Of a stretch of 6,101 nt of DNA, positions 1 to 5,843 are shown piece by piece. The translations under genes and the position numbers were made by a program. Source of the stretch: Phycisphaerales bacterium. GTDB lineage: Bacteria > Planctomycetota > Phycisphaerae > Phycisphaerales > UBA1924. Numbering within the stretch: the stretch's first letter is position 1; every line of letters begins with the position of its first letter. The notes under the pieces are model-generated. The model had not been told where the DNA came from. It made no database searches and saw only the letters and a list, made by a program, of their open reading frames with translations. Location of the stretch: positions 1,006-7,106 of the forward strand of contig JALOQT010000078.1 of assembly GCA_025453375.1 (NCBI GenBank). Direction: 5' to 3'.

Positions 1-3000
1 AATGAACCTGTCGCCAGCGAAAGATGCGTTGATACACACAATCCAGTCATCCACCGTCAACCGCCCATCCGGCCCCTGCACCTGATTCACCCCCGCCACA
101 TCCGCCACCCGACCAAGCCGGAAACTGCTGATGACGTAGGGCTCGCCGGTACGGGTGATTCGCCCACTTTCGGGCGCCACACTGATCGTCGCGAACGGCA
201 CTGTTCCCGGCGGCAGCGGCGTGCCAGTCTGACGAACACTGAGTGCTGCAACATCCCGCACACCGACGCTCACCGAGTTGGTCAGCAGCTGCACGCCGGG
301 ACCGCCGCTGATCGATGCACGGATCGGAAATCGGAACGGCCCAAACTGCGCGACATCGAGCACCTGGGAGTTTGACACAACTGACGCCTTGATGGCTGTC
401 GTAAACCCTCGCCGAAGCGAAATGCGGAACACATCATTGTCACATGAAGGAAACAGCATCGCGGTCGCGCGCCCGCCTGCTTCGAGCGTTCGAGCCGTTT
501 CGTTGGTCGATCCTGCCTCATCACTCATCGGTCCCAGATCAAGCACGCGCACGCCTCGGAACATTTTCTGCGAGCTGCCGACCAGTCCGAGCACGAGCGG
601 ACTGGATGTTGAAGCGATGAAGTCCAAATTGTTGAACGGATCGCGATCGGTGTTGCACACCACGTCGCCGTCGCCGCGGTGTCACCCTGGTCGGGCATGG
701 ACGTCGCCAGCCCGAGGTCATTGACCGTCAGCCGATACCCACGCGCCCCGCCACCGGCCCAGCCCCAAGGCGCCTGCACACTCATCGGCATCGACCCATC
801 ACCCGGACGGACTCGAATCCGAACCCCACCGACATCCTCCGGCCGCGTCCCGGGGAGCACAAGCACCAGCCACCGCTGCGGCCCCTGACCATCCGCCAGT
901 GCTGGCACCTCCCCCAGCGGTAACCACGCACCCTGCTGAACGAAGGGCTGCAAACCCGACCAAGCCAGCCAAGGCAACGTCTCGAGATGCAGACCCACAG
1001 GACGCTGCGACCTGATGAGCCAGTTCATCGGCCATCCAGACTGCCATGAAATCATCTCACGCTGATCCGCCACGATCTCCAGCACATGGCCAGGGCGTGC
1101 GGGAATCAGATACTCATCCCCATCAGACGGGAACAGGAAACTGCCAGAGCGGCTGCCGCCCGCCGACAACACATCATTCGCCGGCTGATCGATCGCCTCA
1201 AACGGAGGATCACCTATCGGTGATCCTTGCGCGATCGTGAACGTTGCAGAATCGGTGTCAAGCGGATAGACCACACGCACGATGTGCGGACCGTTCTCAA
1301 AGGCCAGAAACTCCGCCCCAGACGACGACAACATCTGCGAACTTGGCCGCGTGATCATCGTGACGTGACCGCTGGGTCGAGTAACCTCCATCGTTACGCT
1401 CGAAGCAAACCGAATCGGTTGGCCAGCGACAAGATTGACCACGAAGTAATCAACGTCACCCACTGATTGACGCACCACGACCCTCGCCGCCGTCTGCAAC
1501 GTTGGCACAGTCACCACCGTCGCCGTCTCCGGCGTGTTGCCAAACTCATCCGGCGTCGCGGCATTGACGATGCTCACGCTCATCGAATAGTTCAGCGACG
1601 AGCCGGAGAAGGGCAATCGTGCAGTCGCAAACAGGCCGAGGCCGCGCGTCGCGATCGGCCGGTCAGGCTGCACTTCGCGCAGCGATCCATCGGCCTGCAG
1701 ATCCACCAAACGCAGGAACCGCGCCAATGAACTGTCGGCTTCCAGACGCACGACCGTTCCTGCCGGGGGCGTCGGGGTGATCGTGAACCAGTCTTGATCC
1801 AGGCGTGACACCAGCGCATCGGTCACCGCCTCACCCAGCGCCAGCGGGCGGGCGGTCTCTCGCGTCTGATCCGCATCGAGCAGCGGCCCGATGTCCACCA
1901 CGCGGACCCGCATCACGCTGCCGACAGTCCCGACGGGTGTGCCCACAGGCGTTGACCCGCTGAATCGCAGCACCACCATCGCCGGCACGTCGGTCAGTTC
2001 TCCATTGCGAGCGTGCGTCGATTGCCCGTTGTTCCAGAACCCGCTACCAAGCAGGCTGTTGGACGTGTTGATGATCAACGAGTCGGCCGCGAACACCGAG
2101 ACGCTGAACTCCGGGGCGACCGCCTCGCCCTCGCGCCCCTCGACCTCGATGCGATATCGACGACTCGGGTCCAGCGCCATTCGCAGGCAGTCCGCGTCGA
2201 GGATCAGCGAGTTCTCAACCGGCGGCATTGCCGTCTGCGCGATGGTGAACCACGTGCCGACTGGACGCAGCGGTGCATTGCCACCAGGCACACCAGAAAC
2301 ATCGATGAACTCCTGCGGCAGATCATCACGCACCGTCCCGCGAGTCATCAGCGCGAAGGACTGCGTCCCGGGGTCAAAGCTGCCGTTGAGCGTAACGCGC
2401 AGCAGCAGGCGCCCGCGCTCGGGAAACGTGTACGCCGCCGTGGGTACCAGCCGGACTGTCCGCGACTGACCTTCGGGCCGATACAACGCCTCGCGTGTCG
2501 GCATCACCGACGAAGGCTCGGTGATCCGGCCGACCCGATACACCACCCCAGCCTCCACCGGGAACCCGAACCACTGGTCAATCGAGTTGAGCGGCTGCGG
2601 GCCGGGCGGGGTCACGTCGCGCGTCAACGCGATCGGCTCATTGACCGGCCAGTTCGCCGTCGCCGCAACGATGACCTCGTCACTGGGCACGGGATCAACC
2701 ACCAGACGGAATGTGTAACTTTGCCCCGGTGCATCGGGCGCGGGGCCGCTGCTGACGCCGTTGATCAGCACGTTGATCACCGGCACCGTGGGCGTGAAGG
2801 TCTGCTGCACCAACTGCGTCTGTGCATTGGAGCGAACGACGCTCGACACGAGCTGGTCTGAGAAGGAGAACGTGTCTCGCGTGCCCAGGACGTTCACCCA
2901 CGTCGGCGTCACCGCCTGCACCTGGCGCAGGTCAACTTCCACGCGATAACGCACGCCGGGTGTGACGGCGAAGCGGAAGGCGTCGGTGTCGATATTCAGC

Positions 3001-3191
3001 CATGAGCCGACGCCCAGTTGCCCGCCGACTTCGATGGCATTGCCGACCTGGCGGACCGGCGCGTCCTCCGGCCGGGAGGGGTGGTCGTCCGGTGGCAGGG
3101 GCGTGGCTTGGCCCAGCGCCAAAGGCGAGGCGACAGCCGCCGCGCACAACGAGCACAGACGAAACACCCAAGCGATAACCTCGCGGTTCAT
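1..3191 (-). CDS. Large secreted PPC-like repeat protein, frameshifted, 3' end off window
   Basis: This is probably an exported, extracellular or surface-attached protein with no recognisable catalytic domain. The ATG at 3191 is preferred because GGAG lies 7 nt upstream and the product then opens with a classic signal peptide (MNREV, hydrophobic core, probable cleavage after Ala29 in ALGQA). A GTG 12 codons upstream is the alternative. The mature protein is beta-rich and built of divergent modules that recur around an Asp-x-Asp-Phe/Tyr core followed by a Gly-turn: near residues 67-86, 203-220, 332-350, 463-484, 577-595 and 688-707, plus two more after the frame break. One module has the PPC-like opening DEFGNTPETATVV and core GDVDYFVVNL. 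The frame that starts at 3191 hits TGA at 525-527 (888 codons), but from about 663 downward homologous protein continues in another frame to the left edge, giving about 1,064 codons in all. Specific function is unknown. Confidence 0.85.
10..102 (-). other. Dockerin-like / EF-hand-like C-terminal motif of the secreted protein
   Basis: In the post-frameshift frame this stretch encodes DVAGVNQVQGPDGRLTVDDW followed by IVCINASFAGD. The pattern of acidic and Gly residues (Gly-Pro-Asp-Gly, Leu-Thr, Asp-Asp, then a hydrophobic helix ending in Phe-Ala-Gly-Asp) resembles the short dockerin-like calcium-binding repeats at the C-termini of many planctomycete exported proteins. Only one copy is visible because the window ends here. 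It suggests that the protein is nearly complete and that its C-terminus serves attachment or sorting. That role is inferred from the pattern, not proven. Confidence 0.6.
661..666 (-). other. Apparent -1 frameshift site in the large secreted protein gene
   Basis: Upstream of this point the frame encodes the module opening DQGDTAATAT. Downstream the same frame becomes Cys/Arg/Trp-rich and stops at 525. The frame whose codons start one base earlier (reusing the G at 663) reads VVCNTDRDPFNNLDFIA and then RVLDLGPMSDEAGSTNETAR, which resembles the intact module RVVDIGPLLDADQTRETARP of the same protein. That frame is open from 681 down to base 1. The join TAATAT-VV also resembles TPETATVV of the intact module at residues 553-560. 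Restoring one base near 661-665, for example an extra G, would make the gene continuous. It could be a sequencing or assembly error, a true mutation or, less likely, programmed slippage. No classic slippery heptamer is visible. Confidence 0.8.
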
Positions 3192-3198
3192 ACGCACA

Positions 3199-3202
3199 CT
3201 CC
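3199..3202 (-). promoter_or_regulatory. Shine-Dalgarno GGAG deciding the start at 3191
   Basis: GGAG on the minus strand is followed by 7 nt (TGTGCGT) and ATG at 3191-3189. This spacing favours the internal ATG over the upstream GTG at 3227, which has only a distant run of Gs in front of it. The shorter start also places the signal peptide at the very N-terminus. Confidence 0.65.
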
Positions 3203-3255
3203 GAGATAGACCGACCAGAAACTTCACGCGAGAGAACCCCGCATGCCCTCACCAT

Positions 3256-3275
3256 CCACGACCCACGACCCACGA
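3256..3275. repeat. Tandem heptamer repeat, about 2.9 copies of CCACGAC
   Basis: Two exact CCACGAC units (3256-3262 and 3263-3269) are followed by a partial third (CCACGA). It lies in the probable 5' leader of the secreted protein gene and reads GTCGTGG on that gene's sense strand. The 7-bp period is shared with the repeats at 4293-4347, 5138-5158 and 5207-5227. Confidence 0.7.
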
Positions 3276-3348
3276 ATGACACCGAAAGACTCCACACGCA
3301 TACCCACGAGGCATGTTCCGGCCGGTTGAGGGCTCCGCCGGAAGGAAA

Positions 3349-3376
3349 AGCATACCGGGTTTTCGGGCGTTTGCAA
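3349..3376 (-). promoter_or_regulatory. Candidate sigma70-type promoter for the secreted protein gene
   Basis: On the minus strand, TTGCAA (3376-3371) is separated by 16 nt from TATGCT (3354-3349). Both hexamers are close to the -35 and -10 consensus in an otherwise very GC-rich spacer. Transcription would begin near 3342 and leave a leader of about 150 nt before the ATG at 3191. A 6-bp inverted repeat (GCGTTT 3367-3372 and AAACGC 3383-3388) overlaps the -35 side and might be an operator. This is pattern-based only. Confidence 0.4.
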
Positions 3377-3527
3377 GTGGAAAAACGCTTGTTGCTTCGG
3401 CGATCGCGGCAATGGGCGGTTGCCGCCTGTTTGCCGCGTGCGGCGGCGGGTGGGCTGGCGGGTCCAAAATCCGTGCCGCGTGGCTCTGGAGGGATTGTGG
3501 CGCATGTCCCCTTCGGTGCGCATTTGA

Positions 3528-3545
3528 TGGGACATCGATGTCCCA
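3528..3545. promoter_or_regulatory. Perfect 18-bp palindrome, candidate operator
   Basis: TGGGACATCGATGTCCCA is its own reverse complement over all 18 bases. It lies 74 bp upstream of the ATG of the TPR-YggX gene. A third half-site, ATGTCCC, sits at 3504-3510, so the central GGGACAT (3529-3535) could pair with either ATGTCCC copy. The symmetry suits binding by a dimeric regulator; alternatively the transcript could switch between two hairpins. The regulator is unknown. Confidence 0.5.
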
Positions 3546-3619
3546 CGTGTTGCGCGGCGTCAGGTCGCGGCGCCCTCGCGACGGCGGCGCGGGCTTCGCG
3601 CGGCAACAATCACACACCT

Positions 3620-4279
3620 ATGGACATCACCGCACGCATCGCGCAGTTTGAGAACATGACCCAGGCCGACCCGACCAACGAGATGGCGTTCTTCTCGCTG
3701 GGCAAGGCGTATGGCGAGGCGCAGCGATTTGCCGACGCGGCCAAGGCGTACACGCGCTGCATCGAACTTGTGCCGGACATGAGCAAGGCGTATCAACTCG
3801 CCGGGGAGATGCTGGCCAAGAGCGGGCAGAACGATCGTGCCATCGCGGTGCTGACCCAGGGGCACACGATTGCCTCGGGCAAGGGTGACTTGATGCCGAA
3901 GAACGCGATGGCCAAGGTGCTCAAGGAGCTCGGCGCGCCGGTGCCGGAGGATGCACCGGGGAAGGGCGGCGGCAGCGTGCAAGTCGGAATCGATCAGAGC
4001 GGGCCGGTGCCCGACGGCATGATTCGCTGTCGCCAGAGCAAGCGGATTGGCTATCGCATGACCCGCCCGCCGTTTCGCGGGCCGATCGGCGAGTGGATCG
4101 CGGCGAACATCAGCCAGGAAACCTGGACGACGTGGATCGGCCAGGGCACGAAAGTGATCAACGAACTGCGCCTGGACCTCTCACGCGACAAGGACCAGGA
4201 AACCTACGACCAGAACATGCGCGAGTTCCTGGGCATCGATGACGACGTGCTGGCGGAGATCGGCGCGAAGCGGTCGTGA
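3620..4279 (+). CDS. TPR-YggX fusion protein (Fe(2+)-trafficking / Fe-S protection domain)
   Basis: This 219-residue, probably cytoplasmic protein joins two TPR helices pairs (about residues 19-52 and 53-86, with the typical SLGKAYGEAQRFADAAKAY pattern) to a C-terminal YggX domain (about 134-206). The YggX part carries MIRCRQSKRIG, with Cys137 matching the conserved N-terminal cysteine of E. coli YggX, then ISQETWTTWIGQGTKVINEL, matching the ISKEAWAQW...MLINE signature, and a closing MREFLG where the E. coli protein has MVNFLF. YggX proteins take part in iron handling and protection of Fe-S clusters from oxidative damage; stand-alone YggX is only about 90 residues. A linker rich in Pro, Gly and Asp (105-133) separates the two parts. 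The TPRs may recruit a partner protein (inference). The start MDITARIAQF is chosen because family-like sequence begins there; no Shine-Dalgarno site is visible and the frame stays open upstream to 3326. Confidence 0.88.
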   Translation: MDITARIAQFENMTQADPTNEMAFFSLGKAYGEAQRFADAAKAYTRCIELVPDMSKAYQLAGEMLAKSGQNDRAIAVLTQGHTIASGKGDLMPKNAMAKVLKELGAPVPEDAPGKGGGSVQVGIDQSGPVPDGMIRCRQSKRIGYRMTRPPFRGPIGEWIAANISQETWTTWIGQGTKVINELRLDLSRDKDQETYDQNMREFLGIDDDVLAEIGAKRS

Positions 4280-4292
4280 GGGGAAGATGAGC

Positions 4293-4347
4293 GGCGAGTG
4301 GCGAGTGGCGAGTGGCGAGTGGCGAGTGGCGAGTGGCGAGTGGCGAG
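4293..4347 (+). repeat. Tandem heptamer repeat, about 7.9 copies of GGCGAGT
   Basis: Seven perfect GGCGAGT units run from 4293 to 4341, followed by GGCGAG. The array begins 13 nt after the TGA of the TPR-YggX gene. It has no interspersed unique spacers, so it is a simple tandem array. The perfect units suggest recent slippage expansion, and copy number probably varies between strains. It resembles in form the heptanucleotide STRR repeats known from cyanobacteria, although the unit differs. Confidence 0.95.
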
Positions 4348-4353
4348 AAAGCT

Positions 4354-4407
4354 GCACCCTCATCCGCCTGCGGCCCGCTGGACGCGGGCCTCGGCACCTT
4401 CTCCCGC
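4354..4407 (+). repeat. 54-nt dispersed repeat, copy 1
   Basis: The block begins GCACCCTCATCCGCCTGCGG and ends CACCTTCTCCCGC. It matches 4571-4624 at 52 of 54 positions; the differences are CTGGAC versus CTAGAC and CCTCGG versus CCTTGG. It contains a short stem, GCCCGC/GCGGGC. Its arm CACCCTCATCC (4355-4365) is the exact reverse complement of GGATGAGGGTG at 4533-4543, so copy 1 is one arm of a nested inverted-repeat element of about 190 bp. Confidence 0.9.
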
Positions 4408-4427
4408 CCCCCCACGGCGGGAGAAGG
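4397..4427. repeat. Strong hairpin, 12-bp perfect stem
   Basis: CCTTCTCCCGCC (4397-4408) pairs exactly with GGCGGGAGAAGG (4416-4427) across a 7-nt C-rich loop. It sits between convergent genes and may stop transcription from either side. No T-run follows, so it is not a canonical intrinsic terminator. Confidence 0.8.
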
Positions 4428-4468
4428 AGCGTGCGCGGGTGGAGGCGCTCGGCGTCAGTGAGCGTGAA

Positions 4469-4499
4469 TGTCCTTCCCCTGCCTTGCGGGGGAAGGACA
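4469..4499. repeat. Strong hairpin, 11-bp perfect stem
   Basis: TGTCCTTCCCC (4469-4479) pairs with GGGGAAGGACA (4489-4499) over a 9-nt loop. It lies inside the outer inverted repeat 4355-4365/4533-4543 and next to the 4397-4427 hairpin, giving a branched secondary structure. There is no T-tract. Confidence 0.8.
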
Positions 4500-4570
4500 G
4501 CTTCGCACCAAGCGCAGCGCCGGTGCGACGCAGGATGAGGGTGAGGAGAGGGGTTAGGCGTCAGTGAGAC

Positions 4571-4624
4571 GCACCCTCATCCGCCTGCGGCCCGCTAGAC
4601 GCGGGCCTTGGCACCTTCTCCCGC
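4571..4624 (+). repeat. 54-nt dispersed repeat, copy 2
   Basis: This is the second copy of the block at 4354-4407, in the same orientation and 217 nt further on. Both copies are preceded by the 12-mer GGCGTCAGTGAG nearby (4451-4462 and 4557-4568), which suggests a duplicated or composite element. Its CACCCTCATCC arm (4572-4582) can also pair with GGATGAGGGTG at 4533-4543, in competition with copy 1. Confidence 0.9.
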
Positions 4625-4657
4625 AGGGCGGGCGAAGGAAACGCGAGCGGGAGAAGG
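4614..4657. repeat. Hairpin with 11-bp stem downstream of the small gene
   Basis: CCTTCTCCCGC (4614-4624) pairs with GCGGGAGAAGG (4647-4657) across a 22-nt loop. It uses the same arm sequence as the 4397-4427 hairpin but with a longer loop. It lies 11 bp beyond the stop codon of the minus-strand small gene, so it may act in 3'-end formation there. Confidence 0.65.
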
Positions 4658-4668
4658 GAACGGCGCGA

Positions 4669-4968
4669 TTATGCCGCGCGGGGTGGGGGGTTGTTGTCGG
4701 TGGCTTCGGGGGTGGGGAACTTGTAGTTCTCGACGTCTTCGCGGAGTTGGTTGATCTGCTCCTGAGCGCGGTCGAGGGTTTTGTTGATCTGGGCTTCGAG
4801 GGCCTTGAGCGGATCATTTTCCGATTCGATGCGCGTTGTCAGGCGGCCGATGCGCTCGCGGTTCATCACGTGCACCGCGGCGGTCGGGAAGGGCAGACGA
4901 TCGGCCGGACGCGTGGGTCCGGAGTCGCTGTTGGCCTCGGCATCAGTCACCAAACGAAGAGGGTTCAT
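4669..4968 (-). CDS. Small hypothetical protein with predicted coiled coil
   Basis: I do not recognise this 99-residue protein. The start at 4968 is supported by AGGAG at 4974-4978, 5 nt before the ATG. An upstream in-frame start would add 12 residues but lacks such a site. The N-terminal third is polar and Pro-containing (MNPLRLVTDAEANSDSG...). Residues about 35-82 form a likely amphipathic helix or coiled coil with regularly spaced Ile/Leu (Ile40, Leu43, Leu54, Leu57, Ile61, Leu65, Ile72, Leu75, Val79) among charged residues. The tail is short, disordered and Pro-rich, ending PPPRAA. No signal peptide, membrane segment or Cys is present, so a soluble, possibly oligomeric cytoplasmic protein is inferred. 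It is convergent with the TPR-YggX gene and separated from it by the repeat-rich spacer. Confidence 0.65.
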   Translation of the reverse strand: MNPLRLVTDAEANSDSGPTRPADRLPFPTAAVHVMNRERIGRLTTRIESENDPLKALEAQINKTLDRAQEQINQLREDVENYKFPTPEATDNNPPPRAA

Positions 4969-4973
4969 GCAAG

Positions 4974-4978
4974 CTCCT
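4974..4978 (-). promoter_or_regulatory. Shine-Dalgarno AGGAG of the small coiled-coil gene
   Basis: AGGAG followed by CTTGC and ATG (4968-4966) on the minus strand. It is the best ribosome binding site in the window and the main evidence that this unrecognised frame is translated from 4968. Confidence 0.65.
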
Positions 4979-5137
4979 GTCCTACCCACCAGTGCTGTGG
5001 GCATCGACGAGAAGCAGACACGAATTCACCCGCACGCCGCGACTTTCGCGCAGTTGCGGGTTCTCACCACATCCTGACACATTCAGGTCGGCAAGACTTG
5101 CGCAGTGTGACGCGATGGGGGTGATAACTGGGGGGAG

Positions 5138-5158
5138 CAGGCGTCAGGCGTCAGGCAT
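5138..5158 (+). repeat. Tandem heptamer repeat, three copies of CAGGCGT
   Basis: CAGGCGT, CAGGCGT and CAGGCAT follow each other without gaps. The array lies in the 260-bp spacer between the start of the small coiled-coil gene and the end of the cyclophilin gene. The period is again 7 bp, but the unit differs from the other arrays. Confidence 0.8.
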
Positions 5159-5206
5159 CCGAAGAAGGTAGCCGACGGCCCTCGGCGTGCCGCTGCATCT
5201 TCTCGT

Positions 5207-5227
5207 CACTCATCACTCGCCACTCGC
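5207..5227 (-). repeat. Tandem heptamer repeat, GCGAGTG family, three copies
   Basis: On the plus strand the units are CACTCAT, CACTCGC and CACTCGC. On the minus strand they read GCGAGTG, GCGAGTG, ATGAGTG, directly after the TGA of the cyclophilin gene. This is a circular permutation of the GGCGAGT unit at 4293-4347 and has the same sense orientation relative to the gene it follows. Confidence 0.85.
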
Positions 5228-5228
5228 T

Positions 5229-5726
5229 TCAGGCCCGCTTAGCTTCGGTGATGATGATGTCCTGCACGGGCCAGTCGCCCATGCCCTGGCGGGAGGCGGT
5301 GCGGACGGTCTTGATGGCGTCGACCACTTCGGTGCCGGCGATGACTTTGCCGAACACGGCGTAGCCCGCGCCGCCGGTCTGGGGGCTGGCGGTGCTGAGG
5401 AAGGTGTTGGCGTTGACGTTGATGAAGAACTGGGCCGTGGCGCTATCGGGATTGCTCAGGCGGGCCATGGCGACGGTGTATGGGTCGTTATTCAGACCGT
5501 TGTTCCACTCGTTTTTGATGGCCTTGCCGGTGGGCTTCTGCTTGCCATCGGGCGTGAAGCCGCCGCCCTGGATCATGAATCCGTTGATGACGCGATGGAA
5601 GACGGTGTTGTTGTAGTGGCCGCTGTCGACGTATGACAGGAAGTTGGCCACGGTGATCGGGGCCTTGGTCTCGTCGAGGGCCAGGGTGATGTCGCCGGCG
5701 GTGGTCTTGAGCAGGACGTTGGTCAT
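5229..5726 (-). CDS. ppiB: Cyclophilin-type peptidyl-prolyl cis-trans isomerase
   Basis: This 165-residue enzyme accelerates cis-trans isomerisation of Xaa-Pro bonds and so assists protein folding. The cyclophilin fold is evident throughout and the length matches cytoplasmic E. coli PpiB (164 residues). Diagnostic segments are YNNTVFHRVINGFMIQGGGF (residues 38-57), with catalytic Arg45 and Gln53, then SATAQFFINV (95-104) and GYAVFGKVIAGTEVVDAIK (121-139). The position of the cyclosporin-binding Trp of human CypA is not Trp here, as is usual in bacteria. There is no signal peptide, so it is expected in the cytoplasm. The start MTNVLLKTTAGD is chosen because homology begins there; no Shine-Dalgarno site is visible. 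The frame is open upstream to 5813, but that stretch overlaps an inverted repeat and looks non-coding. The gene lies 117 bp downstream of glmS on the same strand. Confidence 0.95.
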   Translation of the reverse strand: MTNVLLKTTAGDITLALDETKAPITVANFLSYVDSGHYNNTVFHRVINGFMIQGGGFTPDGKQKPTGKAIKNEWNNGLNNDPYTVAMARLSNPDSATAQFFINVNANTFLSTASPQTGGAGYAVFGKVIAGTEVVDAIKTVRTASRQGMGDWPVQDIIITEAKRA

Positions 5727-5763
5727 GCGCGGAGCGTAGGAGCGGGCAGGGGGCGTGCGGCGG

Positions 5764-5808
5764 GCAGGTTGAAGACGGGCCCCACGCGGCACGCAGTTGA
5801 AAACCTGC
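5764..5808. repeat. Inverted repeat in the glmS-cyclophilin spacer
   Basis: GCAGGTT (5764-5770) and AACCTGC (5802-5808) are exact reverse complements, 31 nt apart. The adjoining TTGAAGAC and GTTGAAAACC blocks give extra, imperfect similarity. It could be a decayed dispersed intergenic repeat or attenuate read-through from glmS. There is no T-run to make it a clear terminator. Confidence 0.5.
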
Positions 5809-5843
5809 TCCACCGGCGAGTGGTTGGAAGCATGCCCGGCGCG

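Larger units (their letters stand above)
3192..3619. other. Divergent intergenic region, 428 bp
   Basis: This region separates the minus-strand secreted protein gene from the plus-strand TPR-YggX gene, so it should hold promoters for both. It contains the candidate minus-strand promoter, the CCACGAC repeat and the 18-bp palindrome listed separately. It also holds several GC-rich inverted repeats, such as GCGGCAA at 3406-3412 pairing with TTGCCGC at 3420-3426. I see no convincing -35/-10 pair for the plus-strand gene. Open frames that cross the region have no ribosome binding site or recognisable protein and look like chance products of high GC. Confidence 0.75.
4280..4668. other. Convergent intergenic region made of repeats, 389 bp
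   Basis: Nearly the whole spacer between the TPR-YggX and small coiled-coil genes consists of the GGCGAGT array, the two 54-nt repeats, their inverted partner and the hairpins. Frames crossing it translate the heptamer array into a seven-residue repeat (ASGEWRV and similar) and carry no gene signals, so I regard it as non-coding. It has no transposase, so it is a non-autonomous intergenic repeat element at most. Confidence 0.8.

Noticed and set aside
2013..2861. Long plus-strand open frame of about 280 codons inside the secreted protein gene
   Set aside because: Its translation is extremely rich in Arg and His with no domain, and it is antisense to a convincing signal-peptide repeat protein. 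It is a chance product of high GC.
2932..3617. Minus-strand frames crossing the start of the secreted protein gene and the intergenic region
   Set aside because: They are Arg/Pro-rich, overlap the real start and its upstream elements in other frames, and show no domain or ribosome binding site.
3326..3619. N-terminal extension of the TPR-YggX protein to an upstream ATG at 3326
   Set aside because: The added residues are Arg/Ala/Gly-rich without family resemblance, cross the palindrome and GC-rich hairpins, and recognisable TPR-family sequence begins at 3620.
4293..4347. CRISPR array
   Set aside because: The repeats are contiguous 7-mers without spacers, and no cas genes are nearby.
4397..4499. 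Canonical intrinsic terminators
   Set aside because: The stems are strong but no T-run follows on either strand, so only a generic structural role can be claimed.
4239..4567. Plus-strand frames giving a repeated ASGEWRV-type peptide
   Set aside because: The peptide repeat is merely the 7-bp DNA array read three bases at a time; there is no ribosome binding site or plausible product.
5727..5813. Longer cyclophilin start at 5813
   Set aside because: The extra 29 residues have no signal-peptide or cyclophilin character and overlap the inverted repeat. Homology starts at MTNVLLKTTAGD.
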